Below are positions 1 to 21,710 of a stretch of DNA of 64,000 bases, in pieces. The DNA comes from Cercis canadensis (lineage: Eukaryota > Streptophyta > Magnoliopsida > Fabales > Fabaceae): assembly GCA_003255065.1 (NCBI GenBank), contig QAOA01002431.1, positions 488,904-552,903 of the forward strand, read 5' to 3'. Below the pieces are notes generated by a model. The model ran no database searches. It saw nothing but the letters and a program-made list of their open reading frames with translations, and was not told the DNA's origin. Position 1 is the stretch's first letter. Each line of letters begins with the position of its first letter. Both the position numbers and the translations under genes were made by a program.

Positions 1-133
1 ACATTCTACTGATAGAGATACAAAATCATGATGACTTTCTTCAAATTTCCACATACACAAACAGCATTCAAAACAATGCCACTAGAGCTTATTATTTGAA
101 GTAAAACATACGCAAGCACATATAATCATTTAC

Positions 134-3100
134 CCTGATAACTGGGGGAGCATTGAGTGGAGAACCATCAGTTCCTCGACAAAGGACACTTGCAAGGTCA
201 AATCGAAATCCATCCACATGATACTCGGTGACCCTACAATAACATGAAATGAAAGTAAAAACACTGAACATCATGCGAATTAGCTAATAGCTACTTTATG
301 CTAAGACAGAATAGCAAGAATATAGTAGCACCAAAAAAATGCTGCCATAGAATTTCTCATGAGTTATAAGTCAAGGATGATTATGAAACTCATCAAATGG
401 ACACAAACTGGCCCTCATTGATTAGGCCAACTTATTGATTGTGTAGACAAGAATTGCATTAGAGAAAAGGGGTGGGGTGGATACGAGATGATGTTGGCTC
501 AAAAATTTAGAGTGCGCTTTATGAGCACCTAAAAGATTAAGAGACCAGAAAATTGGAAATCCTGAATCTATATGATATGAATAACAAGAAGCTAGCGTTA
601 CATGAATTCCACAAGATAAATCAAGATTCCAGACATATACAATCACATTAACAATGGATTGCATATAAGTAGTTCGTACCAGTGTCTTAGGCTGTCAAGA
701 ACGAGTTCCATAACCACAGGGTGGTTACAGTTCAATGTATTTCCTGGGCAAAAAAAATCCAAATCAGAGGACTACAATTATTCATATCAATACATATAAA
801 TCTGTCAGTAGCAAACAGAGCAGAGTGCCCATTATTCTCTCAACAGTCAACAACAACATGAAGAATGTCCTGCATATTACATGTCCTTTATATGGCAGAA
901 TGCACAGCTTTACATAATGGAGCTGGCTACTATGTACGGTAAAAAATAGAGAGACGGTTTCCAAGTTACTCGTAAACCTAAAAGTAACTCTGCATTGCAA
1001 AATCAAGGTTCCATCAAGTTAATAAATAAAGAAATGCTACATATGAGCATATATCTGTGTGAAGGCTGAATCGGAGATATAATCCTTGACATGTACATAT
1101 CCAATATCATATTAGCAAAGGAACCCAGAAAATTAACATAAGCCATTCTCTATAAGAACTTCTAAAAATAGCCTACAAAGCAAGTCATAAACTAATATAA
1201 AGAAATCTGTAAAAATAACATCTTAAAGGTTGTCACAAGTTTGAATTACCACAGCCAGAGAAGTTCAGCAATTGGCCATTTTTGTCCAGCATGTAATAAA
1301 CCTGTAGATGCATTTGTTCAATATATAAGTAGAAATGAAGCAAGTTCTAACAGAGAAAGACCAAATCCTTATTGAGCATCCTCATATGAAGTCTTTTCCA
1401 CCCACAAGGGGAGGAGGGGGGTTGGATGGGGGTTAGAGCTAACCCAACAGGTTTCTCATTGAAGGGATGTAGCATGCTGTTCAATTCAAAAACTAGAATA
1501 TATACCAATTATAAGACTCACTACTTTAAACAATATGGATAAATAAACCATGCCAACATTTGAATCCGAAGTCTGAAATTACCTTATTATCTATGCCACG
1601 AAATGAAGTGGTATATGGGTGTGGATCATCAGCCTCGTTAGTATGATTGTAAACAACATCCAAAATAACCTGTGAGATATATAAGACTTAAGATGATATA
1701 AAAGCAGAAATAGATCAAACAAGGAAATTGTTGACAGTCAAAACATAAAATATGTTCCCACTCTGAATTTGTGAAGGTGAAAATTTCATGTTACCTCTAT
1801 GCCAGCACAATGTAAGGCTTTAACCATTTGCTTGAACTCCCAGGAAGCACTAACTGGACCTCCACCAGAACTAGCATAGCGACTCATGGGAGCAAAGAAA
1901 TTTATTGTCGAATAACCCCACGTATTAATCTTGGATAACAAGAAGACAAAAATCAAATTTTAGGACCATTTAAAGTCACTTTCAAAAATGCAACTAGAAC
2001 ACTGTATCTGGCATCACCGAAAACTGACTGAGCATTCAGTAATGTCATGACCATGATCACATTGCTGCACTTACATGATTGTTAGGTTAATCAGCTAACC
2101 ACCAGATTATGGCATTCAAGGGCACTCCACTTCATCTCATATATGAATTATGAATATGAGTCAAATTATTATCCATTTTACAAAAGAAAAAAAAAAAAAT
2201 CAAAACTGTATTTGGTGTTTTCAGATTTACATATAACTCATTGTGAAAATGCAAACATGGTTGTATTACCTATATAAATTCAGTTATTCCATTAGGTATT
2301 TTCAAGATCCATGAATAAATTTACTAATAATTTCTAAAGTGGGGAGGAGGAAGTCAGAGATAAGTGTTCTTTTTCTTGTGAATGAAATATAAGCAGTATG
2401 TAACACGAGCTTCTATATGAAACTTTTTATGACCTGAAGAGTAGAGTTTAACACTTCTCTAATTTACCATATGATCTCTGGGGTTTGGACGCCTCTGTAA
2501 CTCCAACTCATCAAACTCAAAGACAGGCAGCAACTCCACTGCATTGATACCAAGCTCTAGAAGGTGTGGGATCTTTCAAGTGAGCAAAAAAATGAATTAA
2601 ATGGAAGAAGAAAAAAATACAAGACATAAGTGCAAAGCATATCAGTATTAATAGAGTTATATTCCAAAAATACAACTAATAGAGATGACATAGTTTTAGA
2701 CTAAAAAGAGAATAATAAAGGAACTACTAGATTAACATAGTTTAAGCAGCATAGTTTTAAGGAACTCCTACTTGATAATGATAACTAACTAAATTTTTAC
2801 CATCAAATAACAATAACAACTACCTACACAGAAGTAACAGAAAATTACAGTATTTATGCCTAATGTTTCTTTTTCTTTTCTTTTCTTCTTTTTTTTCTTT
2901 TTCTGTTAACAAAATGTACCTTGTCGCACTGAGACATTTAAAATCACTGTTGATCATGTTCAATATACATTTAATCTAGAAATTTAAAGTAATCTACATA
3001 CCCCAAGAGTGACCATTGACATATTGTATACACACTGGAAGACAGTTCAGCTTTAATTATAACAAAAATATTACCTTCTCAATAACACCAAGATAGCTGC

Positions 3101-5833
3101 CATGAATGTTATGATCCAACCCACTAGATTCATCAATTGTAAATGCACGAACATTCATTTCATATATAACAAGATTTTTCTGCATGCACAGCAATTAAGC
3201 ATTATGAATGTGGAGGCAAAATAAGACTACATAAAGCCAGACACACAGACACAATTTAAAAGTCAGATTGTCAGCCAAACAACAAAAATGAATTCCACAT
3301 GACATCAGGTATAAAAGCATACAAAGGAAAGGTAGACTACACCAAGGTAGATGTAGCTATAAGCATACTCATCAAACCCACTTGTGCAAAGCCTTCATCC
3401 AGGGGAGATATAATAATAAATATCACTTAGATGCAACAACAATCGTATAAGCAGGTTGAATACCTCGGGAATATTTGGAAGCTTGTAGTTTTCTCCCCAG
3501 TCAAAAGGCAAGCTATCAAAATCATAGGTGCCAAGAAACTTAGAAAACTTCATGCTGGTATCCCCAAAATATCGTCGACCTTCAATCAGCTTTGCATAAG
3601 GATCAATAAGCACCATGCTGTTATCAAATCTATGCCCCTTATCCCAGTCTTCAGGACCACCGATGCGATAACCATAGAGAACATTGCTCTGAGGCAAATC
3701 CTGTACATTGAAAAACGAAAACATATTAAAATGCTACCATGTCTTAATGTGTGATCTGAACAATATATAACTTAGATACGATGGAAATAATAAAAATGAA
3801 GAGAAGGAAACCAAAAAAGAAAAGACAAAGGCACTATTTCATTTAACTATGCATACTCTGTACAAGGTAACTGTAGAACTGTTTGATGTATACTTGTACC
3901 AGATAACTTCACTATCCAGCAAGCATATACAACCATAAATAATTTTTAAAATGCTTTCTACCAGGAATTGGTCTGATTACATGAAGAAATACAAGGTAAC
4001 ATCCCAAAAAAGTGCCCTACGAGGCTATTGGGTGATGCTTTACTCCCTCAACAAAGCACAAGCTATCTCCTCAATGAAAATTTTCATCCATATTGTCAGT
4101 GCTACAAGTTTCATTTTCAACCCTTCTATCCACAAAAAAAGTTGCCATTTTAATCCAGAAGGTAAAAATATACATCTGCGTCAAATTTATAATGGAAACT
4201 TTCATCTACACAGTCATTATACAACAGGGTTGTCAATTTAAGTCATCCAGTCCAATTATATTCAAATCTTTCAACCAACAAGATGCATCACCACCACAGC
4301 AAATCATATGAGATAGAATCCATTGAGAACATGCATGTACCCATGCCATGTGCTTCTCTACATCATTTTTAATACATTTATCACAAAAAGTTGTAGGTAG
4401 AATAGATTTCACACTTTTATCCAAAAAGAATAGATTTCGCATTTATCTATTCAATAAGACATTAATGATACAAAAATTATAGACTGAAAGATAAGACTCA
4501 GGAGTATACAAATCTACACGCCAACATACAGAAAATGTTTATTTTGGTATGCAGAATGAAGGGCACTACAATAATTGCACATATTAATATTTCTAAAGTT
4601 GATAAAGAACATATAAGGAAAGCTACAACTTCAACAGATAACCAAGGCAATGCAGCATTTCACGCAATCTCACAGTGGGGGTACCTCAATACATATGTGC
4701 CAAATGTCCCCTGTTTTGTTCAAACGGGGATCCAAAGCCAGCTCTATCATGCCACTGTCCAGTGCGCCAATGTTTCCTCTAAAATATATTATACCAGCAA
4801 ATGAATAATGTGCAAAACAAAAGCAAACCAAAAAGGTTTATGGATAAATTAACCCAGAATTCTTTTGGATAAAAACATCAACCTGGAATGTAAAAGATTC
4901 AAAAACAAATTCTAGAATTGAAGCATAACGTTTTATGGCATGATAGTTCAGGTAAACTTATGGTCAAGAAAGTATGACTTTGAAGACAAAGCAGGTCCAT
5001 TCAACCAAAAAAAGAAAAATTATTTCAAATAATCTTTATATTGAGGAGCATAATCTTTCAACTAAATACAAAAAGAATATGCAAATTTTTACCTCTCGTG
5101 AAGGAATAAGCACAATGTGACAGCGGTTGCATGCTGAGAAAAAATAGAAAAATTGATCCCATTGTCAACTTCTGATACACCAAGTGGAAATGCCTGGCCT
5201 GGAAAAATTTCCCAGGGTGGTCTGTCTTCTAACGCTTGGAACGCTTCTTCCTGGGACAGGAAAAGGTGAGACATTCTAATGTGAATTACACTTGTCACTC
5301 ATCCCGTCATCCGACTTGAAGAGCAAAAGATGTAAGCATAAGCAAGAATATTGTGGGATGGTGATATTTGAAAATTACAAGTTTCCTTTGATATTGCATT
5401 AAATCTTTGAAAATTACAAGTACCCTGTACAGTTCGAGATATCATGATGATTGCTGCAGCACTTTCTTCCATTGCTATTTGCTTTTCCAATAAATTTTAA
5501 CTTTGGTCACATTAGGAACAATGAGATCAACATAAAAATTCAAAATGGCTTTAAATCCACTTTCATTTAGACGTGTGAATTTGTGATATTGAGTTCCATT
5601 ACTTACTTCACATGCACATTTCTTTGTATCACCTATTTTAGTTGTTTTACAATCATGCTCTCCGTATTATAAGAACCAATGTTTCTTTGGCCACAACTTA
5701 GATAATGAAGAAGTGTGCTCCAGCAAGGAGAAAGGTTAGCGGCACACACATAGAAATGATGTACATACCTCAAGTACACGTTCTTGAGCACGATGACCAT
5801 AAACATTAGTTACCCCATGCTTGGCATGGTCCC
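134..5833 (-). CDS. ISA3: Isoamylase 3, chloroplastic (starch debranching enzyme), partial
   Basis: Debranching enzyme that hydrolyses alpha-1,6 links of glucans, mainly during starch breakdown in plastids. Exons read on the minus strand: 5833-5769, 5250-5093, 4778-4685, 3700-3464, 3179-3075, 2572-2468, 1929-1795, 1669-1583, 1301-1250, 743-680, 233-134, with GT-AG borders and matching phases. The peptide starts with an N-terminal glycogen-branching/isoamylase domain ([20 protein letters not shown]), runs through the family regions [10 protein letters not shown] and DVVYNHTNE, and reaches [10 protein letters not shown], which holds the catalytic Asp of GH13 region II. The sequence around PLGVSEVD fits ISA3 rather than ISA1 or ISA2. 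The C-terminal exons lie beyond the left edge. The start is unresolved: the 5769 exon needs an upstream coding exon ending in phase 1. Identity is sure, the 5' end is not. Confidence 0.93.
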
Positions 5834-6456
5834 CTGTCTAATCTATGCCAAAATTTCAATCAAATTTTACGATAGTTATGAGAAATCACTAGAGTACTTC
5901 AGTGCAATATGATGGCATACATTACTGAAATTTCCACGCTCATTGTTTCCCGATACTTGCTTGCTTAACTTCAACCTAATAAGATTAAGTGAACATTTTT
6001 ATAATAAATAAATTAAACCTGATCAACTCTTGTAAAATCATGATAGAATAACACAAGACATAACAGCTGGATGGACATCACTAGCACGGCTGCACTATAT
6101 ATTTCTGAACTATTCACATAAACATTGAGATAGGAAGATATAATCACTTGCAATAACAAATAACCCAACTGGATTAGTTTTCTTAATTCTTAAAAACGGA
6201 TGCGAATGTTTAAACAAACTTGAACCAACAGTTAACTAAGATTGCGTGACTTCTGTACACATTCTTTAACTCAATATGCATAAGAACTTGTTTCGTACAT
6301 GTAAGACCAAATTTCACATGCTCATTTACAGAAGTTGAATCTGAATACGTGCAAGATATGTGATGGAGAAGTACAATGCATCAAACGGATAATGTAAAGA
6401 GAGACCCAAGGGTCATGGAGTTATTGCAAAAATCAAAGCAAGTATAGGACGACTAC

Positions 6457-6590
6457 CCCATTTCATGCCCAGAAGAATTTGCAGCAAATGAACTATGCCC
6501 AGTGTTGTTATTACTAAAAAAGACTGACGGAAACGGTGTATACTGAGTAGTAGCTATGGACCCGCAGAGAAATGGCTGGTGGAGCATCAT
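6457..6590 (-). other. Candidate first exon (transit peptide) of ISA3
   Basis: Reading on the minus strand from 6590 gives a Ser/Thr/Phe-rich stretch beginning MMLHQPFLCGSIATTQYTPF, which looks like the start of a plastid transit peptide and lies 0.6 kb upstream of the first sure ISA3 exon. The nearest donor (GG|GTAGTC at 6457) leaves two bases, while the next exon at 5833 needs one, so a direct join would break the frame. Either a small extra exon lies between 5834 and 6456, or a different donor is used, or this is only leader sequence. Confidence 0.35.
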
Positions 6591-6599
6591 TAAGCCTTT

Positions 6600-9145
6600 C
6601 AGCAAGCATAGAACGGTGACGAACAAGAAGAACAAAGGTTCAAAAACGAATTGAAAATTCGAATCTCAAAATATGAGAATGACCCGGTGGAGAACGAGAG
6701 TGATCGGAAAGAACTTGCTTCCCCTTTTTAACTTTCAGTTTCTATAATGAGAAATTGAAATTTTACTTTTGAGGTACTTTGCAACGAGATTTTTGTTGCT
6801 TCTTTTGGACGCTTTCTGCTTTCGAGAGAGGCATCGAAGCGGGGAATGGGATTTTCATGTCTGCCACGTGATCGGAGGGAGAGAGAAAGGTTGTCACACC
6901 GAGGTCCGACGGTGGACTTTAATCCACTCATACGAGTCGGGTCCATTAAGGAAGTCTCTAAATATTTTTCCCACAAATATCTCACACACGGGTATATATA
7001 TAAATCTTATCACGTAAAAGCAAAAAAAAAAAATACAAACAGACACACGCACACACAAACAAGTCCTAAATAGACCAACTAGGTTGGTTCAAGAAAGAAG
7101 CTAAGCCTCAAAGTATTTTAAGTTAAAAGTTTTGAGTTTAAATTTTTAAAATTATATTTATTATAAGAGATTTATCAATTATTATTCTCGTTTCAAACAA
7201 AAATTAATTTTATATCAAAAAATATAAAAATACTTTGAGTGTAAACAAAAAAAAAAAACTTAGATAATACCTTCTTCAAATCATTGTATTATAAAATAAT
7301 TAGTTATAAATCTGCAATTTTTTTATAATTAAAATTTTAGAAGATAGGTTGCTATAGTGCACTCTACATATTAAAAAGAAAACAAAAAAAGAGTATACTA
7401 TAATTAGTAAGTAACTATAATGGCTACCAACAAAAAGTCACCAGCAAAATTTCTATCAATTATGAATCTACATTTTAAAATACCTAAGTTGTATTCTCGT
7501 TACCAATCTTTAGGTGGGACTGGATGGACCAGGCTGTTCAACCGAAGAAGACATTGGGCTGTGTTAAGGCCCAACAACAAAGTTACTCAGCAATGCTTTG
7601 GACTTTGCTTGAGGTGAAGTGTTTGACCCAAAAGTAATTTTTCAAAAACAGAAAGTATAGTGCCTGCCACTAGTTAAAACATACTTTAATATCAACTCTA
7701 CGATGTTATCAAAAAGTGATTAGACTAAAATATGCGTTGGTAAACGCATAACCACGCTAAAGTATGCTGACCCATTAAAAGTTTCAAGATGTTCATTTAT
7801 TATTGGGAAACAGTACATAATTTGCTTCATTCTTAAATGAAAAGCACACTATTATAAGTTTATAAGACACTAAACGATTTTGAAGTGACACACATACAAC
7901 CAAACAAGTTATCTATTCTCTTGAACAAGATTAGGTCACGTCTAATTAAATAAAATGAGATATTTTTTGTATTAATAAAAAAAACAAATCATCCATTGCC
8001 TTCTTTTGCAATAGTGGATGTTTTAGCAGTGGCTCATTTACTTTATACTACTTCCTTTCTTTGATAATATGCATATAATGTGGTTGATTGCAACCACCTC
8101 ATCTGTAAATTGTAATGGCTAAAAAAAAACAATCTCGTCTATCAAGGATGAATCTAATAAATTATGTATTTAGTAAAACAAATAATGTATATAACTTTTT
8201 TATAAGGAGTTTTTTTTTGTGGTTTACATCTAGAGTATTTTTACACTTTTTTAATATGATATTAATTCATGTTCGAGATTTGAACAATAACTAATAAATT
8301 CTTCACAAAAAAATATGACTTAAATGATTTAAGCTCATGATTTTTTTGTCTATAATGCATTGGAGTTTAATCTACTTATACTGAGTCAACACTTTGTTAA
8401 TTTTTTGATAAGGTGTTGTTTAATAGAGGCATTGAGTTCTTTTTACAAAAACAATTTTTTAAATATTATACTAAGTTACTAACACAATAATTATAAATAT
8501 GATGATAAATGTCATAAAAATCCTTCTAATCCAAACACCCATCTTTTTTTTTTTTTTTTTAAAAAAGGAAATATACCCGTTGCTGGAAAGAAAAAGGAAT
8601 GAGAAGAAGGAAAGGAAGGAGGGACGAGTGTTGGGTCAAATGTATTATGGGACCCGACCCGAACACTGGCCAAGTGGGTTTTGACGAAGTTAGAATTCAT
8701 TCGGTTAGACACGCGGTTGAAGTTGAAGTTGAAGATAGGCGGGCTTTGGTTCTCTTCCTTAAAGAGGAAAGCAAACTGACAAGAAGAGAGACGCGGCCGG
8801 CACCTATTTGTGCGGCGGCCGACGCTAACTTGATTTCTTATTAGGGCAGTCATTTATTCTTTTCCTTTATTCACCAACACCTTTCCACATGCAAGTTAAC
8901 CTCTCTGCTTCTTTTCTCTGTAAGGCCCTTCACCACTCTAATTTCCACATTTTTTTTTTAATTTTCTTTTAAAGCGTATTCGAAGAGATAGCTTTCAGCA
9001 TTACAGAAAAGGAAGAAGATAGGACTGAGCTTTCTGCAATAATTTCTCTGTGATTTTTTATACATATTTTTATTGCTCATAGTTATCGTACTTCAATGGC
9101 AGGATTTTAGTTAGCTGCTTCAGAGATAAGCCGCAATATCGTTTA
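6600..9145. other. Intergenic region between the divergent ISA3 and QTRT1 genes
   Basis: No convincing gene. The part nearest ISA3 has a G-box core CACGTG at 6865-6870 and a TATATATA run near 6991. 7080-8560 is strongly AT-rich with homopolymer tracts and no long open frame with family resemblance. 8860-9145 is pyrimidine-rich and probably holds the QTRT1 promoter and leader. Open frames near 8500-8850 have low-complexity translations on both strands and are not supported. Confidence 0.5.
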
Positions 9146-17311
<8,166 letters not shown>

Positions 17312-18622
17312 TTAGACAGACTTTGTCTTGGAAGGAGTTGGCGTTGAAGATCACAAATTGTAGTTTAGTATATAGTTGCTTGCAGCGTAATTTTTGTACC
17401 CTCCTTATGCTGCTTCAGTACAGATAGATTGTGCACAATTAACAGCTTCTCCATGCTTCCTTTTGTTTCTGTTAATTTTTTTACCATTCGCATCTCAAGA
17501 TGCCACATGTCTAGTTGTAGCCTAGAAGAAAGTAAAAGGATGGATGGGTTAGTCTTTCTTTAACTCTTGTTTTTCATATGCAATGGATGAGAAATTTTTG
17601 CTTATATTGTTTAATCATTGAACATGTGCTGATACAAATATATAATTTGTTTTCCTGGATTGTTTTTCGCAAAGTTTATTTGGTGCATGAGATATACAAA
17701 AAATAGAGGGTGAACCTCCTTTCTGCAAATTGAGTATTCACACGACTGTGCAGTGGGTTAGTCTTTTTTTGTGTTGCACGGTGGTTTGTCCCGCTGTGGA
17801 CCTGTGGTTTGTTGAAATAGCCCTTATTCTCTTCCACATTGCTTGTCCTGTACTTTCAAATTTTGTGGCTGTGTCAACTTTTATGACGCTGAATTGCTTC
17901 TTGTTTCCAATTGTCGGCGTTTTCAGCTTCTTTTTGACTCAATGAGTAATTGGTACCCTTATTAAGCAGGAGTGATAACTAAGTGAAAAAAATTGAGTTT
18001 GGTGTTCCAAGTTCAAATATGATCATGATAATTCTATAAAACACAACTAATCTTTCCTTTCAACTGCTTTATTAATTTTGATCAACTAGCTTACTAATTT
18101 TGATCATGGCACAAATTATTTTAATTATTAATTTTACTTATAATTTGAATATTATTTACAGTATTAAATATCTAGCCATTTATTAAATAAATGTACAAAC
18201 TAGGTAGGAAATCAAACGGCCCCTAAAAAGAGAGTGGGGGAGAGGGTAAAATTCATTTTTATGTACTTCTGCGAAACAGTTGGCCCTTCGCATATTGGGG
18301 AGCGACAATCACAGGCATGACAACACACGATACAGGATCAAAACCCTGGATCATAGACCCCTTCGCATTCAATGACCCCGAATCATATGGTCCTGATATC
18401 AACCTAGATTTTTTCATTTGACAAATGACACCAATCATGGGAATCTGCATCACACACGGCTGTTTTATGGCTTCATTTGTCGAAATGGAACCCCATCATC
18501 AGCATCATATCGTTGTCTCATGATCTTGAACCATTGGTGCATTGAATTCAGTAACTGACTCCTCTTCCTCTTCTCCTCTCCCACCCACTTTCTTCTTCCT
18601 GTTTCTCCTTTTCTAATTAACC
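17312..18622. other. Intergenic region before the transporter gene
   Basis: The first few hundred bases are presumably the QTRT1 3' UTR and terminator. 18060-18240 is very AT-rich. 18480-18620 is pyrimidine-rich and probably the leader of the downstream transporter. No other gene is seen. Confidence 0.5.
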
Positions 18623-20065
18623 ATGCATCTTGACACCAACACAAACACATCGAAAACACCAACAGAAGCTTCACCAAAACAAGCCATCCCGCCTGAAGAG
18701 TTCCCTTCCGCCGCCGCCGCAATCCCAAAAAAGCTTACTCTTATCCCACTTATCTTCCTCATTTACTTTGAAGTAGCCGGTGGTCCCTATGGCGAAGAGC
18801 CTGCGGTTCAAGCTGCAGGACCCCTTTTTGCCCTCCTCGGTTTTCTCATATTCCCTTTCATTTGGAGTGTCCCAGAAGCTCTAATCACTGCCGAATTATC
18901 CACCGCCTTTCCTGGCAACGGCGGTTTTGTCATCTGGGCAGAGCGTGCCTTTGGCCCTTTCTGGGGCTCTCTAATGGGTACATGGAAATTCCTCAGTGGC
19001 GTCATCAATATTGCTGCTTTCCCAGTTCTTTGTATTGACTATGTCAAGAAAGTATTCCCTGTTTTTGGATCTGGCTGGCCTCGCTACGTTGCTATTCTGG
19101 GTTCCACTCTCGCTCTTTCATTTCTCAATTATACTGGTTTGACAATTGTTGGCTATGCTGCAGTGCTACTTGCCGTTGTTTCTCTCACGCCTTTCATCTT
19201 GATGTCTCTAATTGCCATTCCCAAGATTCATCCCCATAGATGGCTTAGTCTGGGCCAAAAGGGAGTGAAGAAGGATTGGAATCTATTCTTCAACACTCTC
19301 TTCTGGAACTTGAATTTCTGGGACAACGTTAGTACTTTAGCAGGAGAAGTTGATAAACCCCAGAAAACTTTTCCAGTTGCTCTTTTTGTTGCAGTGGTTT
19401 TTACTTGCGTGGCTTACTTGATCCCTCTCTTCGCCGTTACTGGATCGGTTTCTGTAGACCAGAGTGAATGGGAATCTGGGTTTCATGCTCAGGCTGCAGA
19501 AATGATTGCTGGGAAATGGTTGAAATATTGGATTGAAGTTGGTGCCGTTTTATCAGCAATTGGACTGTTTGAAGCCCAATTAAGTAGCAGTGCCTACCAA
19601 ATTCTGGGTATGGCGGACATAGGAATTCTGCCCAAGTTTTTCGCTATTCGATCTAGATGGTTCAATACACCTTGGTTGGGCATTTTGGTTTCCACTATGA
19701 TAACACTTGCAGTTTCATACATGAACTTCACAGACATAATTTCATCTGCAAATTTCTTGTATAGTTTGGGAATGTTACTAGAATTTGCTTCATTTCTTTG
19801 GTTGCGAAGGAAGTCACCCATGATAAATCGGCCATACCGGGTTCCACTTAAGCTGCCATTACTGGTGATAATGTGCTTGATACCATCTGGGTTTTTGATA
19901 TTCATAATGGTCATAGCTACCAAGACCGTTTATTTGGTCAGTGGTGTGATGACTGTGGGTGGGATTGGTTGGTTCTTCGTCATGAACATCTGCAAGTCCA
20001 AGAATTGGGTGAAGTTCAGCACTAGTGAGGCCCAAGAAACTGGCCCTGAAAGGGATATTTTATGA
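18623..20065 (+). CDS. Polyamine / amino-acid transporter, LAT (PUT) family, intronless
   Basis: 480-residue APC-superfamily permease, expected to have twelve membrane spans and to carry polyamines or amino acids with protons. The N-terminus is a short hydrophilic Thr/Pro/Ala-rich tail, followed by the family signature [19 protein letters not shown] (about residues 49-67) with the helix break typical of APC transporters, then hydrophobic segments up to about residue 460. [19 protein letters not shown] and [14 protein letters not shown] are other strongly conserved PUT stretches. The whole reading frame is a single exon, as in the Arabidopsis PUT5 (At3g19553) type, which also has about this length; PUT1-3 are alternatives. 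Start chosen as the first in-frame ATG after a pyrimidine-rich leader. Substrate is inferred from family only. Confidence 0.92.
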   Translation: MHLDTNTNTSKTPTEASPKQAIPPEEFPSAAAAIPKKLTLIPLIFLIYFEVAGGPYGEEPAVQAAGPLFALLGFLIFPFIWSVPEALITAELSTAFPGNGGFVIWAERAFGPFWGSLMGTWKFLSGVINIAAFPVLCIDYVKKVFPVFGSGWPRYVAILGSTLALSFLNYTGLTIVGYAAVLLAVVSLTPFILMSLIAIPKIHPHRWLSLGQKGVKKDWNLFFNTLFWNLNFWDNVSTLAGEVDKPQKTFPVALFVAVVFTCVAYLIPLFAVTGSVSVDQSEWESGFHAQAAEMIAGKWLKYWIEVGAVLSAIGLFEAQLSSSAYQILGMADIGILPKFFAIRSRWFNTPWLGILVSTMITLAVSYMNFTDIISSANFLYSLGMLLEFASFLWLRRKSPMINRPYRVPLKLPLLVIMCLIPSGFLIFIMVIATKTVYLVSGVMTVGGIGWFFVMNICKSKNWVKFSTSEAQETGPERDIL

Positions 20066-20327
20066 TCTCATCACTTTGTTTTTCTTTTTGTAATATTAAA
20101 GGCATTCATTGTTGTGCTCGTACCTCTATCCATTACTTTTTTTCCCTAACCGGCTCCAGTAAATATTTTCTGTTATGTATATGACAAACTCACCCGCATA
20201 AATTTGGTAATGCAAAGTTACAAACTTTAGAAATTCTTCTCTATACATATCCTGGTCCTGGATGCTGATTGCCGAGTGTTCTCTTTTTTGGTGTTTCTGC
20301 CCCGCAGCTAAAAAAGAAACATGGTTC

Positions 20328-20460
20328 TGGGCCAAGGTAGGTGGGCCTTTTAAGCTTCACCCGGAGTTTATTATGAGATAAATGGACCGATCCGGCCTAA
20401 CTCCAAACTGCTGTTGGGCCAAGGTATGTGGGCCGTATAAGCTTCATCTGGCCCAATCGA
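20328..20460 (+). promoter_or_regulatory. Duplicated site II (TGGGCC) promoter segment
   Basis: A ~33-bp module occurs twice, 20328-20360 and 20415-20447, 87 bp apart; each copy has two GGGCC boxes followed by TAAGCTTCA. A further GGCCCAA box lies at 20450-20456. TGGGCY (site II) elements are typical of promoters of plant ribosomal-protein genes and nuclear genes for mitochondrial proteins. The mL41-like gene remnant begins 1.3 kb downstream, or about 120 bp downstream if the hAT insertion is subtracted. Confidence 0.6.
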
Positions 20461-20553
20461 TTGATGAAGCAAGTTCCTTATTCCCTCCCAGTCCTAGTCA
20501 TCCCTAGAAATCTGCACTCTGAAACTGCGTCTCTCATTCATTTTTGTTCCGAG

Positions 20554-21710
20554 CAAGGAACTAAATGTCGTGTCGGGGTACCGTTTCGGTCACTCAAGAA
20601 ATGGAAATGTTTCAGAAATTTCGTGGAAACGGAAATTTTTTTAAGAAATGTTTCAAATAATTTTAAGCAATATTTTTTTTAATTTTAAAAGATTTTAACA
20701 TAATAATATTGATAAAATATATAAAATTAGATAATATAGTATTGAATAATTATATTTTTAATACAAAATACATATTATGCTTTAAATATCAAATTACACA
20801 ATAAATAATTAACAAATATATATATTAAAATATTTAAGTCAATTAACAATAAAATATATAGAGATAAATATTTAGAATTTAAATATAATCTGAGAGTAAA
20901 TTTTTAAAATTCAATAAAAACCACTATTGAAAATAGAAATGAAAACCATGTGCTGCCCGTGGTTTGCTTTTTCACATTCCAGAACTTCATTATTTCCTCT
21001 ACCCCTTCGATTTTCTACATCTTCAACCTCAAGCAGTGTGCAGAGAGATTAGCAGCTGAAGATGGAAGCTGTGATAAAGACAGTGAGGTTCAATATTCTG
21101 ATCAAGCAGTATTAGCAAATCTGGATTGGGGTATTGAGGCCCTTGAAGAAGCTATCAATACCTTCAATATGGAAACTAAACTTGCCCGACTAGATCATGC
21201 TGAGAAGATGTTGCAAGTGTGTGCCATGTTGAATCCTAAGCAGAAAACTGCTGGAGTTCCCAACTTCTACCTCTCAGCTTGGGCGCACCTCAATCTATCC
21301 TACTTAAGGAAGTTGCGGGACAATACCCAAAATTCTATTCTTCACGCTCTTGAGATGTTTATTGTTGATCCTTTTTTCTCACGGGTTGATTTTGCTCCTG
21401 AACTCTGGAAAGATCTGTTTTTTCCACACATGAACTCCATTGTAGGTTGGTTTTCAAACAGAGTGAATGTAACTTCCAGCCATTCACACAAGGTGGAGAA
21501 GTCATCTTTTTCAGTTTGTTACTTTGTTTCGTACACACACTTCGAATATCTTTGCAATTTCGGACAGTTTCCTCTGAAACTCACCGACACAATTCCGTTT
21601 CAATGGAAACGATGCAATTTCGAAAATGGAATGGTGTTTCGTGTCGGTAACGGACGAAACCGAAAAATTTCGTGCGTTTCGTCCGAAACGACACGAAATT
21701 TTGTTCCCTA
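20554..21710 (+). mobile_element. Non-autonomous hAT element with captured host gene fragment
   Basis: 1157 bp flanked by a perfect 8-bp target duplication GTTCCGAG (20546-20553 and 21711-21718). The ends are imperfect inverted repeats, CAAGGAACTAAATGTCGTGT on the left and, read inward, TAGGGAACAAAATTTCGTGT on the right; YARGG termini and an 8-bp duplication are hAT hallmarks. Subterminal regions are dense in TTTCG/CGAAA motifs. There is no transposase; the interior holds a piece of a LIN-type E3 ligase gene. Confidence 0.88.
21030..21465 (+). pseudogene. Fragment of a LIN-like U-box/WD40 E3 ubiquitin ligase gene inside the hAT element
   Basis: An uninterrupted reading frame gives residues such as DSEVQYSDQAVLANLDWGIE, METKLARLDHAEKMLQV, LNPKQKTAGVPNFYLSAWAH and FAPELWKDLFFPHMNSIVGW. 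These match the conserved N-terminal part of plant LIN/CERBERUS-type proteins, which lies before the U-box; the U-box and WD40 repeats are absent. The frame runs on into transposon sequence at its 3' side (to 21711) and opens in AT-rich transposon sequence at its 5' side. I infer capture from a parental LIN gene elsewhere. Whether the chimeric frame is expressed is unknown. Confidence 0.75.

Noticed and set aside
1..133. Possible further ISA3 exon at the left edge
   Set aside because: No open segment with isoamylase residues and proper borders; it reads as intron.
8499..8853. Open frames on both strands, up to 113 codons
   Set aside because: Translations are low-complexity, overlap each other on opposite strands and have no family resemblance or splice context.
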